In this document: positions 1-10,307 of the stretch, in pieces
How positions within the stretch are numbered: the stretch's first letter is position 1
Layout of the letters: each line of letters opens with the position of its first letter
Assembly (NCBI GenBank): GCA_002786065.1
Contig: NHNY01000017.1
Span: forward strand, 248,001 to 312,000
Origin: Microcyclospora pomicola
Lineage: Eukaryota; Ascomycota; Dothideomycetes; Capnodiales
Direction of reading: 5' to 3'
DNA length: 64,000 bases
Program-made: the position numbers and the translations under genes
Notes under the pieces: model-generated
The model's input: only the letters and a program-made list of their open reading frames with translations
Database searches by the model: none
Told to the model about the DNA's origin: nothing

Positions 1-52
1 CTCTGATAAACCGGCGCTCATTGCTCTAATACCGAGATCTTACACGGAATCA

Positions 53-388
53 ATGACATCCACCTCGGACCCATTGCCGCCAGAAAGGAATGTCGAGACT
101 TACTCTACAGCACCTCCCAGCCTGCGTCAGCAAGGTCAGAGTCGACCACCTGGACTTCAAGCATTACAAGGGGTTGTGGGCATCGAAGGGGTCCTGTCCT
201 TATTCACGCGCCTCTTCCGTACTCCCGATGGTGAACCAGCGACTGATGCAGCAGGGGCAGAGGAGAGACGTCTAGCTGAAGAACAATTCGGCATGAATGG
301 GGAGGAAATCATTCACTCACTTCAGCAAATGACGGGCGGCGCGAATGGTCACGAAAACGTAGAACAGGAACAGCACGAAGACGATTAA
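53..388 (+). CDS. Hypothetical small protein, possibly a last exon
   Basis: An open frame of 111 codons starts at an ATG at 53. I do not recognise the product. It is rich in Gln, Glu and Gly, with no membrane segment, and ends in an acidic tail (EQEQHEDD). Because it lies at the window edge, it may be the last exon of a gene that begins outside the window, or a chance frame. No splice acceptor decides the question. Confidence 0.3.
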   Translation: MTSTSDPLPPERNVETYSTAPPSLRQQGQSRPPGLQALQGVVGIEGVLSLFTRLFRTPDGEPATDAAGAEERRLAEEQFGMNGEEIIHSLQQMTGGANGHENVEQEQHEDD

Positions 389-944
389 GACGAAGCCACT
401 GCAGACAGGCCCATCACCGGGACGTGACCGGATCAGCACAATGCCGCTGAGCACGGCGCTGCGAACGGTGAAGCTGAACAGTAGGCCTTCATGATCGTTC
501 CATATGATGATCTACCTCATTAGTCTCTCGATGGAGCGATCCTGATTAGCAGCAGAGCATCTTGATATATACTGGCTCATCGGTCACCTGTATTACTGCT
601 TTTGCTTGTCGCCAATGACTGCATCTGCCGCCACGTCTCAAGCGAAGTATGGCACTCGTGTGCCTTAAATCTTTGACAACTAATACTTGCTTCCATGAGA
701 TACATGCTCTGTACCCTGGTAGCCCGTGCGTCAACATATTTCATGAGGCAACGGAATATGCTATGTATTTAGACAGGTCTTGCCTGGGGCATACCATAAG
801 AGCTGCACGGGCCACATCCGATGCATGTGCTTTTGATCTGCACGTACATGACGCACCTCACAACGCGATTATCTCGTGCTCGTGAAAGTTACGCAATGCC
901 ATTGAGGTCGGTTCGGCTGCCACCTCCCCCCAACAGTCGATGAC
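389..944. other. Intergenic, upstream of CCZ1
   Basis: I see no gene here. Short open frames on both strands have no recognisable product. It should hold the promoter of the CCZ1 gene, but I see no clear TATA box. Confidence 0.4.
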
Positions 945-3795
945 ATGAACTCACCGGACGGAGACTTGTGCATCCAGCCTGCACAGCTCGCGTTCCTAGC
1001 CATCTATAATCCGACCTTGGGCCCTACAGATGAGAGCTTCCCCGAACAGCTCGTCTACTACTATTCTCGTGCTGCGGAGACTGCACGTCTGGACGCCAAA
1101 AGGAAAAGACGCGATGCGGCAGAAAGAGATGATGTGCTGCGAGCAGAGGAGAACGAGCGGCTGAGACAAATCGGGCTGGCTCAGGGTATGGTCAATTTTG
1201 CCAGGTAGGACAATTGCGCAGAAGAAGGGATGTTCAAGAATCTGTCGTTGAGACCACCGATAGGAGCTTTTCGAATGGAGAGTCTGTCGACACGATCGAC
1301 ACTGAGCGCTCGCGTATAGTCCTGCGGGAACTGGAACAAGGTTGGTGGATCCTAGCGGTAGGTGCGCTTTCAGACGGAAGTATGAACGTCCCGCTAATTG
1401 CGCACAGTCGATCGATCTCACACGAATACCTGTCGTCAGCACGACTGTATCCGAGGCGTCCAGTAAAGGAGGATCTAAGACCAAGGCGAAGCCAGAATAC
1501 GAGTATTCTTCCCGCGAGGTCAGCCCGGCGTTGCTCCTGACCCAGCAACTGTTGCAAGCACATCGCGTTTTCTTGTTGCATCATGGGGCATCATTAGACG
1601 AACTGTTCGTCCGCCTGAGACGCGAAAAGTTCTGTGCCACTGTGGAACGTTACTGGTCACGAGTTTCGCGGACATGGAACATCTCCTTGCACAGCAACCC
1701 GGCTGTCGATGCATTCGACGCTATCAAGGTGAGCAGCGGCGGCGAGCTAGGCTTTGGAGTCGGGGAAGAAGAGTGGGGTAGTGGTGAGCGGAACGTGCTG
1801 GAAGACCTTGTCCGACGGACCGAAGGCATGGTCGACCTTGTTGCGTCTCGCTTTGGTGACTCGGTTCCCAAGCCTCCAGAGGTGGGAAAGGACCTGGATC
1901 AAGAGGCTGAAACGGTCCCGTGGATGGGCAGCGGACAAGGTCCTACGGCCATGGATGGGGTCATTTTCAGTGGCGTTGGCGCGATCACTCGGCCATCATT
2001 GCGCAGTCTCTCACTATGGATGCGGCAGATCTACACCTATGGCGAGTATGCTTATGGGGTGCATGACAATCCGTCCCGCGAGAGGCGCAAGCGGCGTGGA
2101 CAGAGGACAGCCATGTTTCCCAGAGCACCTGAAAAGTCCAGGGAAGCCACGCATGATTCTCGAACGCTCGGCGCTACAGTCAATGCTTCGAAGCCTCGAC
2201 ATAAAGTCTTAAGTGGGCAAACTGATATTAGCTCCGGTTCGTCGAATTCTACAGCCACGGCGAAGGATCGGCGCCCACATGTTCAGGCGCGCACTACGAC
2301 ATCTGGAAGCCACGCTGCGATTCCCTTGCCTATTGTGTCTGCGGCAGAGCACTCACTGGACAATGCCACTCGCAAAGCCGACGAAGGAGCGCAAAACAAG
2401 GTCGAGGACAATGGAGATCACTCCTCTGGGACCACATTGGGAATTCCAGATGAATACATGAAATATCTCACCCTGGGTCTTAGTACATTCGCAAAGCCCA
2501 CCGGTCCGACACGCCCATCGGTTCCGACAAAAAAGTCAACCGCCAGCGCACAGACAGTGCAGTTGCAGAATGATAGCAAAGATGACGATGTTGACGAATC
2601 AGCACTGACTCAAATGGATCCAATGCCGGACGGAGCAAATATTATGGATAAGATCCTGAAGCAACAGAGGTTAGAAGGCCAAGGTCATTTCGTGGTTGGG
2701 TTGAAGGGTGATCTGAACAGTCAATCCAACCCTGCTGACGTTGACGATATTGCTTCTGACTCCGAGAACGATGATGGTGCACGAAAAGTCCTCCGAACCC
2801 TATATATTGAGGTGAACGACTCAGCCGTTGTGAACGCCTCGAACGGTGGAGCTGGCGAGGATGTAGATCTCCAGGATCTGACACGAAGAAGAAACGCAGA
2901 TCATGATCTGAAACGGTTGCGTGTACTGGTTTACGTCCATCGACCGTTTGTGTACTCCCTATTGTTCACGTCACAAACCACATCGCTACAATATTCAAAA
3001 CTCTACAGAGATATACACCACAGCCTGAACTCAATCCACAAATCGTTACTCGCTTCGACAAGCGCGGTCAAGGTATCGCAGCGCGTGGATGCCTCGCAGG
3101 AAGCTCATGTTACGACACCACGCTCAGGAGATGATGCGCAATCTTCACTGCATAACGCCCAAGACACGACTGACATATACGACTTCTTATACGATCCCCG
3201 CACCCTGTCACTGCATACCAGCATTCCCAACATTCCGGATCCTGGTACCCCAGCTGCTGAAGGCTTTGTCGCTGGCCGCGCACGGGACCCCCAGCACATC
3301 TGGACGCGAGTAGACGCCATGAACGTTCACAGCCACATCCTCAGCACGCTCGCGAGCGTGCACTGGCATGACACCGAGCTGGAAAGGACCAGCAAGACCA
3401 GCAGAGGCTGGTGGGTCGTGTGGTTGAAAATGCCCCTCGACCAAGCCGAGCCACCCACCAGGACGGATTTGACCACGTCCACGGCTTCCGCTGATGTAAG
3501 CACGCACCCATTGAGCACCACAATTCCGCCTTCCTCTACCGTCACGAGCCCGCCGCCCGACCTTCATCGCATCGCCTTCCTCGTGCGCAAAGCCATCGAG
3601 CCTAAACCGGCGGTGCGCGCGTCGGTCGGCAGTAGAGCCATGGCGGGCCTCTTCGGCGCGCTGTCGCTGCGATCTTCCACCGCCGAGGAGCGTACGGGCG
3701 GCGCCAGCGCTGGGTGGGGTCTGGCTGCTTTGGCTGGAGGGATCGGCGTTGATGCACGTCAGTACGTTGAGGGCCTCTTCGCGCTTAATCGATGA
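945..3795 (+). CDS. CCZ1: Vacuolar fusion protein CCZ1
   Basis: Ccz1 pairs with Mon1 as the guanine-nucleotide exchange factor that activates the Rab GTPase Ypt7 on late endosomes, autophagosomes and the vacuole. The N-terminus (AFLAIYNPTLGPTDESFPEQ, from about residue 15) is the hallmark start of the first longin domain. The ATG at 945 gives the family's usual N-terminus. Two introns fit the reading frames: 1205-1263 (59 bases) and 1358-1407 (50 bases), giving GWWILA|SIDLTRIP across the second junction. Exons 945-1204, 1264-1357 and 1408-3795 encode about 913 residues. The region around residues 155-200 (GGELGFGVGEEEWGSGE) is also typical. The middle is low-complexity and probably disordered, as in other filamentous fungi; the C-terminal part (from about 600) carries the later longin-like regions. 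It converges on the membrane protein gene at 4288-5358. Confidence 0.88.
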
Positions 3796-4287
3796 GGTCG
3801 CGAGCATTTCTGATGCTTTGGTGATGTCTGAGATGAATCAAGAGAATAGAGTTATGTATTCACGACCACGGTACCCTGATTCACCTTGCGTTTCATCCAA
3901 ATCGTTTTGCATGACGTGCAGGCCAGGTTTTCAGATGAGACTAGGCGTGCCGTAATATGACTTCACATCGAAGCCCAATCTGCCTGACACCGGAGCATGG
4001 ATGTGAAGGACACAAGGAAAGATGTCATTGAGCGCTATGCGTCGTGTGTGAGATACAGATCTCCTAAAATGAACGCCAGTCAAACGCCATGAAGTAACCA
4101 TGAACCCGCCTGTCCTACTCCCAACCATGCGCTGAGACCCGCCCGATGAGCTCTGCAATAATGCTAAGATGACCTATGAGATGTGTATGCGCTCCCAAAC
4201 GCCGCGCTAATATGCACTCCGCCTGATCCGTTCGTAAGAGATGAAACACAAAAAGGAGAGAATATGCCGTAAAGATCGTTCTTTCAC

Positions 4288-5358
4288 TTAAAATATAGAT
4301 GAGTGAGCTGTCGTGGATGACGCGGGGGACGTCGGAGTCGGCGCGAGTGTCAGCGTCACGATCTCGAGATATGCCAGGATGTGCGTCGAGGTCGTGGTGG
4401 TGGTCGCGCCCGAGTCATGTGTGACGGTCACCAAGCGGACGTCTGTCGTCGGTGCCGGCGTCGATTGTACCGAGGTCGTGGTGGTGATGGTTACTGTCTC
4501 GTATGCTGGGGATGTCCTGGATGCGAGGAGGTCTGCTTGTGCGGATGGGGACACAGTACTGCTGCTGCTGCTGCTGCTGCTGTCGCCGCCGATCTTGTGC
4601 GTTCGCCATAGCACGACGACGACGATGGCGATGGCGATGGCTGCGAAGGTGATGCCCACCAAGCACGCGATTAGGACATACCACCGTCGGGAACAACTGC
4701 GCCTCGCTGGCTTTTCCGACGAACTCTCGCGTTTGTTATCCTCGAGGTCTTTGGATGTGAATGGTGGCACGGAGACTGCCATGCGGGAGTACCGTTGGCC
4801 AATGGTCGTGGCTGACGAGGGCTCCGAGTCGGTTGTTTTCTGCTCTGATAGTTTGTCCAGATCACTCCCAGACGAGTCGGCTGATCGGCACTGATATGTT
4901 TGCATCGACGCATTCTTTTCGTTTGCTGTGGTGCCGGAGTATGTCGTCGAGATGCTGTTCTGTGTATGTTCCGAAAACCGCACACTTGGATGGACCTGAT
5001 GGTCAGCTCGCCGTCTTGGTGGTGATGGTGGTGTGATGACTTGTGTGCGCTCAACCGATCGTCGGCCAGACCCAAACGCCATGCGTAGTGGCGAGACAGG
5101 TCGCTCGGGTAGCATTGGAGAAACCGGCTCGTGGACATCAATTGGCGAGACCGGGCTATGCGGGACATAAGAGATGGGCCAAGTGATGTTCCGACGATGC
5201 TTGGGTAACGCGTTATATGTTGGCTCAGCCTCGTCGATGGTCGACAGTGACCATCTCGAGCTGACTTCGGACGATAGAGTGCGTAGATCGGTGTCCATTG
5301 TCGGCCGGTCGTCGACTACGCGACGCTCGGTAGATGTCTTCTGTGAGGTCGCATGCAT
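4288..5358 (-). CDS. Single-pass membrane protein with Ser/Thr-rich tail
   Basis: A 356-residue protein of unknown function. From the ATG at 5358 it has a long, Pro- and Ser-rich N-terminal part with repeated PVSP motifs, then one strong membrane segment at about residues 224-250 (YVLIACLVGITFAAIAIAIV onward) flanked by basic residues. After that come a run of eight serines and a Thr/Ser-rich tail, which probably faces outside and is O-glycosylated. The architecture resembles fungal cell-surface anchor or sensor-like proteins, but I see no WSC or other named domain. The frame is open upstream to 5724 and includes an alternative Met at 5451 followed by a hydrophobic, signal-like stretch (MLSVLFFIYSIFQSAFASPF). 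A longer, signal-peptide-bearing form is therefore possible. Confidence 0.6.
   Translation of the reverse strand: MHATSQKTSTERRVVDDRPTMDTDLRTLSSEVSSRWSLSTIDEAEPTYNALPKHRRNITWPISYVPHSPVSPIDVHEPVSPMLPERPVSPLRMAFGSGRRSVERTQVITPPSPPRRRADHQVHPSVRFSEHTQNSISTTYSGTTANEKNASMQTYQCRSADSSGSDLDKLSEQKTTDSEPSSATTIGQRYSRMAVSVPPFTSKDLEDNKRESSSEKPARRSCSRRWYVLIACLVGITFAAIAIAIVVVVLWRTHKIGGDSSSSSSSSTVSPSAQADLLASRTSPAYETVTITTTTSVQSTPAPTTDVRLVTVTHDSGATTTTTSTHILAYLEIVTLTLAPTPTSPASSTTAHSSIF
4559..4582. repeat. (CTG)8 microsatellite in coding sequence
   Basis: Eight uninterrupted CTG units. Read on the minus strand they are AGC codons giving eight serines just after the membrane segment of the gene at 4288-5358. Length variation between strains would keep the frame. 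Confidence 0.9.
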
Positions 5359-6423
5359 GTCGAGAGGGCGAATCGCACCCAAGCAGCAAGGAAATGGAGA
5401 AGCGAATGCGGATTGAAAGATCGAGTAGATGAAAAAGAGGACAGAAAGCATACATACCTTGAATCTACCTATACCCGGAGAGCGTCGCAGAACGAAGCCT
5501 GTAACGTGGGAGCCACGAGGAGCATTGAAGGAATGGGAGGATTGAAGGCAGCGCAATCGCATGATGAGTCGGTCCCTGCAAAGATAGGTAAGGTACCTAT
5601 GTGTATGAACTGTTTGCAGGTACATGTAGTCAAGGTCACCAAGATCGCTATGCCCACTGGTTCGACATCGAGGCCAGCCGTGAGAAGTGCTGCACCTTAC
5701 CATTGCAGTACGCATGACTTGCACCGTACTTCTTCAGCAATCGTCAGTGACGTTTCCAGACACAACGGCCAAGGTGTCAGGTCGCTGCTGGAAGGTCTGA
5801 CGATGTGAAGTCGTCATGTCTGTTGGTGGAGGGATTTGATGTCAAGCGATGCCACGGAATGCGGGACTGAGCTGTCGGTGTCCGTAGACTAGAGCTTTAG
5901 CCGAGTGCAATTCCATGCGATACATGTATCACCGCAGGTCTACGCACACGAGGATGCAAGATTGAGCGTTCGATACGGTACAAGCTAAGCGATAGACATG
6001 ACATGCTTCTCGAGCAGTGTAAGATCGTGGATGCGGGAGTTCTCCTTCACACTGGTGGCAGTCGTTGTAGCGATGTCCTCAGGGACGTTAGGCGAGGCAT
6101 GAGCCACGAAAGGAATACAGTAGCGTCCGTCGAATCGGAAGACTTGGTGAAACTTGACTCCAAGGGATCGCATGCTGTTGGCCACAGAACGAGGGCGCAG
6201 GCGACGATGAAGCGGTCTTCTCAAAGACGTGGAGTCGACACAGCTTCTTTCCCAAACTGATTTCGCAAAGTCAAGCGCAGTGGATACCTTTCGATACGAC
6301 CATGTCAGTTCCAGATGCCCTACTAGCTACACACGCTCAAGTCATCATAAGGGTGCGTCACGTCGCTCTGCCACCTCTGCTGTCAACATCTGTTGATATC
6401 TCTCGGTTTAGCGAATGGTAGTC
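5359..6423. other. Intergenic between two minus-strand genes
   Basis: No gene recognised. The part next to 5358 is the probable 5' untranslated region and promoter of the membrane protein gene. The rest lies 3' of the DUF3632-type gene. A short minus-strand frame at 5985-6224 has no recognisable product. Confidence 0.35.
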
Positions 6424-7463
6424 TTATGCCGCCTGTCTTCTCGACGTTCCGACTTCCTTCTCGATCGCGTCCATTGCATCAGATGCGCGGAGAGCGAGTT
6501 GTTTCGTCTCACTACTGATACATGACTTCTCACCCTCGTCCCACTTCCCCGCTGCAACTGCACGCAAGCTATCTCGCCAGAAGTGCCACCGATTGATGGA
6601 GTAAGGATCTCGGTTGTCCCCGTACATCGGACCCGCGAACCAGGGCCTGAGATCGCTCAGTGGTTTGTTGAGTAGGTCATATAAAATCTGGCGGCCTAGA
6701 ATGACTATGATTTGTGTCGCTGCCATGGCCTTGGCGTCAAGTGCTGGAATTCCTTGCGGCTCGCGTGTTTCACTTCCTCCTTCCAATGCTCTTCGGAGCA
6801 GCTGGACAGGCAAGATCGGGCTACCGAGTATGCCGTCTTTGCAGAGCAGAGCAGTGAACGTGAAGAAGCTAACGAATGGTCCTCGCTCTCGTTCTTCCAC
6901 AGCTACAGCATGTTAGTCCGAAGCCTCCTCGAGAAGTAGCATACTGTCTGTACTACACTTACGTGCAGACAAAGCTAGCGTTACAGCATCAGCAATTCTA
7001 TTGCAAGTATGTTCAAGAAGGAATGCTCACAATCGTACTCGTTGCCCAGCGGAAGCCCCATCGCCCTGTACGGCCATGAGCGACCCCTTGCGCCCGTCTT
7101 CAACCGTATCAGCGACTTGCTTTCATGATATGTCTCGCGTCGATAGGCTTCAGGTCTGCTCACCTCCTTTTCACTGACCGAGAATCGAGGAGAGTCTAGT
7201 ACATTTCGCATAAGTGTCACGACGTCTGCCAGCTTGGGATGATTGTACGGGATTTGTTCAGCGACCACAATGCAGAGATCACAGAATCCGTGCGCCTCGG
7301 CCGTGTCAGGATCGCCTTCTGGCAGTAAATCTGCGAGCTTCTGGCCAGCCGAATCCAGAGTCTCGCCTGCTGTCGCTTGCAGGGCATTGCGTATGAGTGG
7401 GAACATCTGGTCTGCGAGCTCGTCAGGGCCAGGCTGCTCCAAACGAAGATTTAAAGACGCCAT
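6424..7463 (-). CDS. DUF3632-type protein with a 12-base microexon
   Basis: A predicted 307-residue cytosolic protein that resembles the fungal DUF3632 family, whose function is unknown; family members are common and often multicopy in moulds. The start is the ATG at 7463 (MASLNLRLEQ). The best model has three exons: 7463-7031, 6974-6963 (only 12 bases) and 6902-6424. The introns are 7030-6975 (56 bases, donor GTGAGC) and 6962-6903 (60 bases, donor GTAAGT, acceptor CTGTAG). Phases agree throughout and the joined reading is NEYDSLSAPVEERERGPF. Late family-like features are the Trp-rich stretch RWHFWRDSLRAVAAGKWDEG and a helical C-terminus. Family assignment is from overall pattern only. A further small intron within exon 1 cannot be excluded. 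Confidence 0.6.
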
Positions 7464-9308
7464 GTGGAAGTAATTGTGGTGGGAACGCGAGATGACCTTC
7501 AATTGTCGTGTTGAAAGAGAGTGATGTGCCAGATGTTGTGTAGGAGGCAGAAAGTGTCGACCATCTAATGATGCGAGAGATGCAAAAGCGCTCGTAAAAG
7601 CTTCAACACGTCCGGCCCATCGTCTTTAAGACCAGACACTTTGCTACATAGAGCATGTTTCTCAGCTCGCTGGTCGCGATCTACAGTATCACTAGCACCA
7701 GCAAAGGCGTCTGCGAAGCTTTGAGTCGCCGCGCAACTCCTGTAGCAGTTCGAAGTTTGTGTGACTTTTAGGCCTAGCGGCCTAAAAGTCCGCCGCCACT
7801 CCGCAGGAATGTCCGCTTCCTTTCCCCACACATTTTCGCGCTTCTATTCGCAACCACGCATTGATGACAATCTGAAACACCTAGGCAAAAAGAATTGCAA
7901 AACATACAACAGCGAGGATTCGCACGTGGTCACCCACCGTACTACTAATTCGCCGGTCGACTGCTTATGTATGGCAGAGCGGACGGGATGCCCAGTCCTC
8001 AGTCGCCTGTGGTCGTATGTGCTGGTTGGGCGTGCTCATGAAAATATAATCCCTATACGCTGCATCGATTAGCAACTTGCTCTCCCCTCCGTTCTAGGCA
8101 CGAGCTTGTGATGCATGCTTCCATGGCAGATTCGGGCGAGGAGTTGAACGTAAGGAGAAGCTCTCTGAGCTCCTGTGTGTCTGGTACTCCCTGCTCCAGC
8201 GTGTCACTGATGAGAATGGCGACATCTGTGGCAGATGCGTTTCTCCAGGCAGTAGCTCAAGGCCAAGTACTGCTCAGTGCAGTTTCCAGGCACCAAGAGT
8301 CTTAGAACTCATTCTTCAGAAAGAAACATGACCTTTGTCGGCAGAGCTGTTTCATGGTCATCTCGCTCAACGTTCCGACGTCAAAGGCTATACAAGTCCA
8401 CACAAGTATTGAGCCAGCTTCAGGCTAGGCGAAACCTGCCATCTACCACATCGGCGTCGTGAGGACCAAGTGACCTGTTTTGTAACTTTGTGGAAGCATC
8501 TAGTATCGAAGAAATACCCTACATTTCGATGCAAGAAGTGAGCGTACTTGACGCTGATGTACTGCGGATATAATACTCCGTATCAGTATACTGAAGTGGG
8601 ATGCTCCGTCTACCGTAACCACACAGCCAGCCATAGGATGTTTCTCAGTTGACCTGAAGAACTGCAGAATCGTACGAAGTCATTCATCTCCGTGCGACTG
8701 ACTAGATTCGTTCAACGTAGAAGCAATCGACCTGCAAACATTGCACCGCTGTTGAGTTATTCTCGACTCACCGTGGAATGGCCTAGATCAATTCGCAATG
8801 GTCGTAGCACCTGCATCTGTTGCATCAGATCGGCCCTTGGAGGCCTCGCATACACCGCAAAGTTGCCGCTCGCCAAGCTGACTTTGATCGTAGTCAGGCA
8901 GCGCGACGAGGACGTAACAAGACGGGCCATTGTACGGTATGGTCATCGCTCGCGATGTGATCACTGAGCAGGCGAGCGCTTGACCCATGCGTTGCAGTAT
9001 AGGCAACGGGACACAATGATAGGCATGTGGACTTGTGATGAAGGCCAGGCCGGGCAGCACGCGGCAGCCAATCTGATCAACCAGGGGAAGTCATGTACGC
9101 TCCAGAATACATATCCATGTAATTGACATACCTTGGGTGCTTGGTTAAGGTAGATGTCAAGACATGTGTCGAGGTGCACGTGGTAAGACCCTGCTTAGTC
9201 AAGACTTCTGATGTCAACTTAGATTCCCTTCACAACACCAAGCACGACTCTCGAAGTGATCAAGCCGAGATTTCTAGCTCCTACAGCGACTGGTTTGTCT
9301 TGGCCACC
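7464..9308. other. Gene-poor interval upstream of STS1
   Basis: About 1.8 kb with no gene that I can support. Short frames on both strands look like noise. It contains one perfect palindrome (listed separately) and the promoter region of STS1. Confidence 0.4.
7763..7790. repeat. Perfect inverted repeat, 12-base arms, 4-base loop
   Basis: The arms GACTTTTAGGCC and GGCCTAAAAGTC flank the loop TAGC. It could form a DNA or RNA hairpin or be a protein-binding site. I found no second copy in the window and no transposon body next to it. Confidence 0.85.
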
Positions 9309-10307
9309 ATGAGCCAACTGCTGCATGCTCCCTCAGCGCCGCATCTGCTGTTCGAGCGTCTTTCTCCGCCCCATCAAAGTATGTCTGCTTTCCGCTGCTG
9401 CCCACTGCCCGACACACCGCTGATCTATACAGACTACAACACATCCGCCATGGCTTCAGGACGGAAACGGAAAGCTTCAGAAGAACCGGATCATGACCGG
9501 ATGTCCACCTCGCCTTCCGCGTCGCCTTCAGTCTCGAGCCGTGGCCTGCCCACTTCGAGCTCCAGCACACATCGTAGCATCAAACGCACCCGGACGAATA
9601 ATGCCGCAGGTCGACCTCTGCCACTTTCGCGTCTCCTTCAGACCCTGTCCGCCGACGAGCTGCGTCAAGTGCTCCAGAACATTTGTGACGAGCGGCCGGA
9701 GATCCAGCAAGCCATCGTTACTCGAGCACCGAGGCCGTCGATAGAATCAACCCTCAACGTCCTCAGCAAGTATGAGACCAGCTTTCGCGAAGCCTTCCCA
9801 CTAGGCAATAATATAAGCTCCGACTACGCCTACAACCGTGTGCAGCAGACGCTGATGGAATTGCTTGAGGCCTTGCGAGATTTCACACCTTATTATCTAC
9901 CACCACAAGAAACCCAGGCTATGACTTCGCTTGCCTACCTCGACGCCGTCACTGCCATCATTCATCGGATACCAGACTGGGAGTCGCCTCAATATCGACG
10001 ACACAAGCAAGACTCTTATGACGATATTGCCAAAGCGTGGGCGCTGGTGATCAAGGAGACATCAAAAAGAGCGGGGGGCTTTCAACTACAATTTGGTGGC
10101 TGGGACTCTAAGATGGTCGCACATAATGAGAAGAGTGAAGGCAGGCTTGAGGAAGCAGTCAATGAACTACGATCAGCGCTTGGCTTCATGAATCCGAACT
10201 CGTCGGCTGTTGTTCCTGGTGTGTCGGAGGAACGAGCGAGTATCCGGCAACAACTGCTTGCAGGGACATATGGCCAGGAGCTCGGTATCGGCAACGGGAA
10301 ATGGTAA
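9309..10307 (+). CDS. STS1: Nuclear proteasome tethering factor STS1/Cut8
   Basis: Sts1 (Cut8 in fission yeast) holds proteasomes at the nuclear envelope and in the nucleus, and is needed for timely degradation of nuclear substrates. The protein is about 314 residues. The start at 9309 lies in a near-ideal context (GCCACCATG) and gives MSQLLHAPSAPHLLFERLSP, matching the N-terminal style of mould homologues. A 54-base intron (9379-9432; donor GTATGT, branch-like CTGAT, acceptor ATACAG) then leads into the basic stretch GRKRKASEE, a probable nuclear signal. Core Sts1 motifs follow: RPLPLSRLLQTLSADELRQ, SSDYAYNRVQQTLMELLEAL, DFTPYYLPPQETQ and KAWALVIKETSKR. The intron keeps the frame and has no stop, so a later start at 9450 could be mistaken for the beginning. 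Confidence 0.88.
   Translation: MSQLLHAPSAPHLLFERLSPPHQSMSAFRCCPLPDTPLIYTDYNTSAMASGRKRKASEEPDHDRMSTSPSASPSVSSRGLPTSSSSTHRSIKRTRTNNAAGRPLPLSRLLQTLSADELRQVLQNICDERPEIQQAIVTRAPRPSIESTLNVLSKYETSFREAFPLGNNISSDYAYNRVQQTLMELLEALRDFTPYYLPPQETQAMTSLAYLDAVTAIIHRIPDWESPQYRRHKQDSYDDIAKAWALVIKETSKRAGGFQLQFGGWDSKMVAHNEKSEGRLEEAVNELRSALGFMNPNSSAVVPGVSEERASIRQQLLAGTYGQELGIGNGKW

Noticed and set aside
3208-3807. A 199-codon minus-strand frame overlapping the end of CCZ1
   Set aside because: It is the complement of a well-supported coding exon and its text is Arg/Gly/Ala-rich shadow sequence with no family match.
4559-4582. CTG repeat as a disease-like expansion or mobile-element trace
   Set aside because: Eight units in frame as serines are ordinary for fungal low-complexity linkers.
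4313-4894. A 193-codon plus-strand frame over the membrane protein gene
   Set aside because: It is a shadow of repetitive Ser/Thr codons read in antisense; poly-Leu and poly-Val runs come from the CTG and GTG repeats.
7565-7831. An 88-codon minus-strand frame ending near the palindrome
   Set aside because: It runs through the palindrome, has no family features and begins in low-complexity sequence; likely chance.
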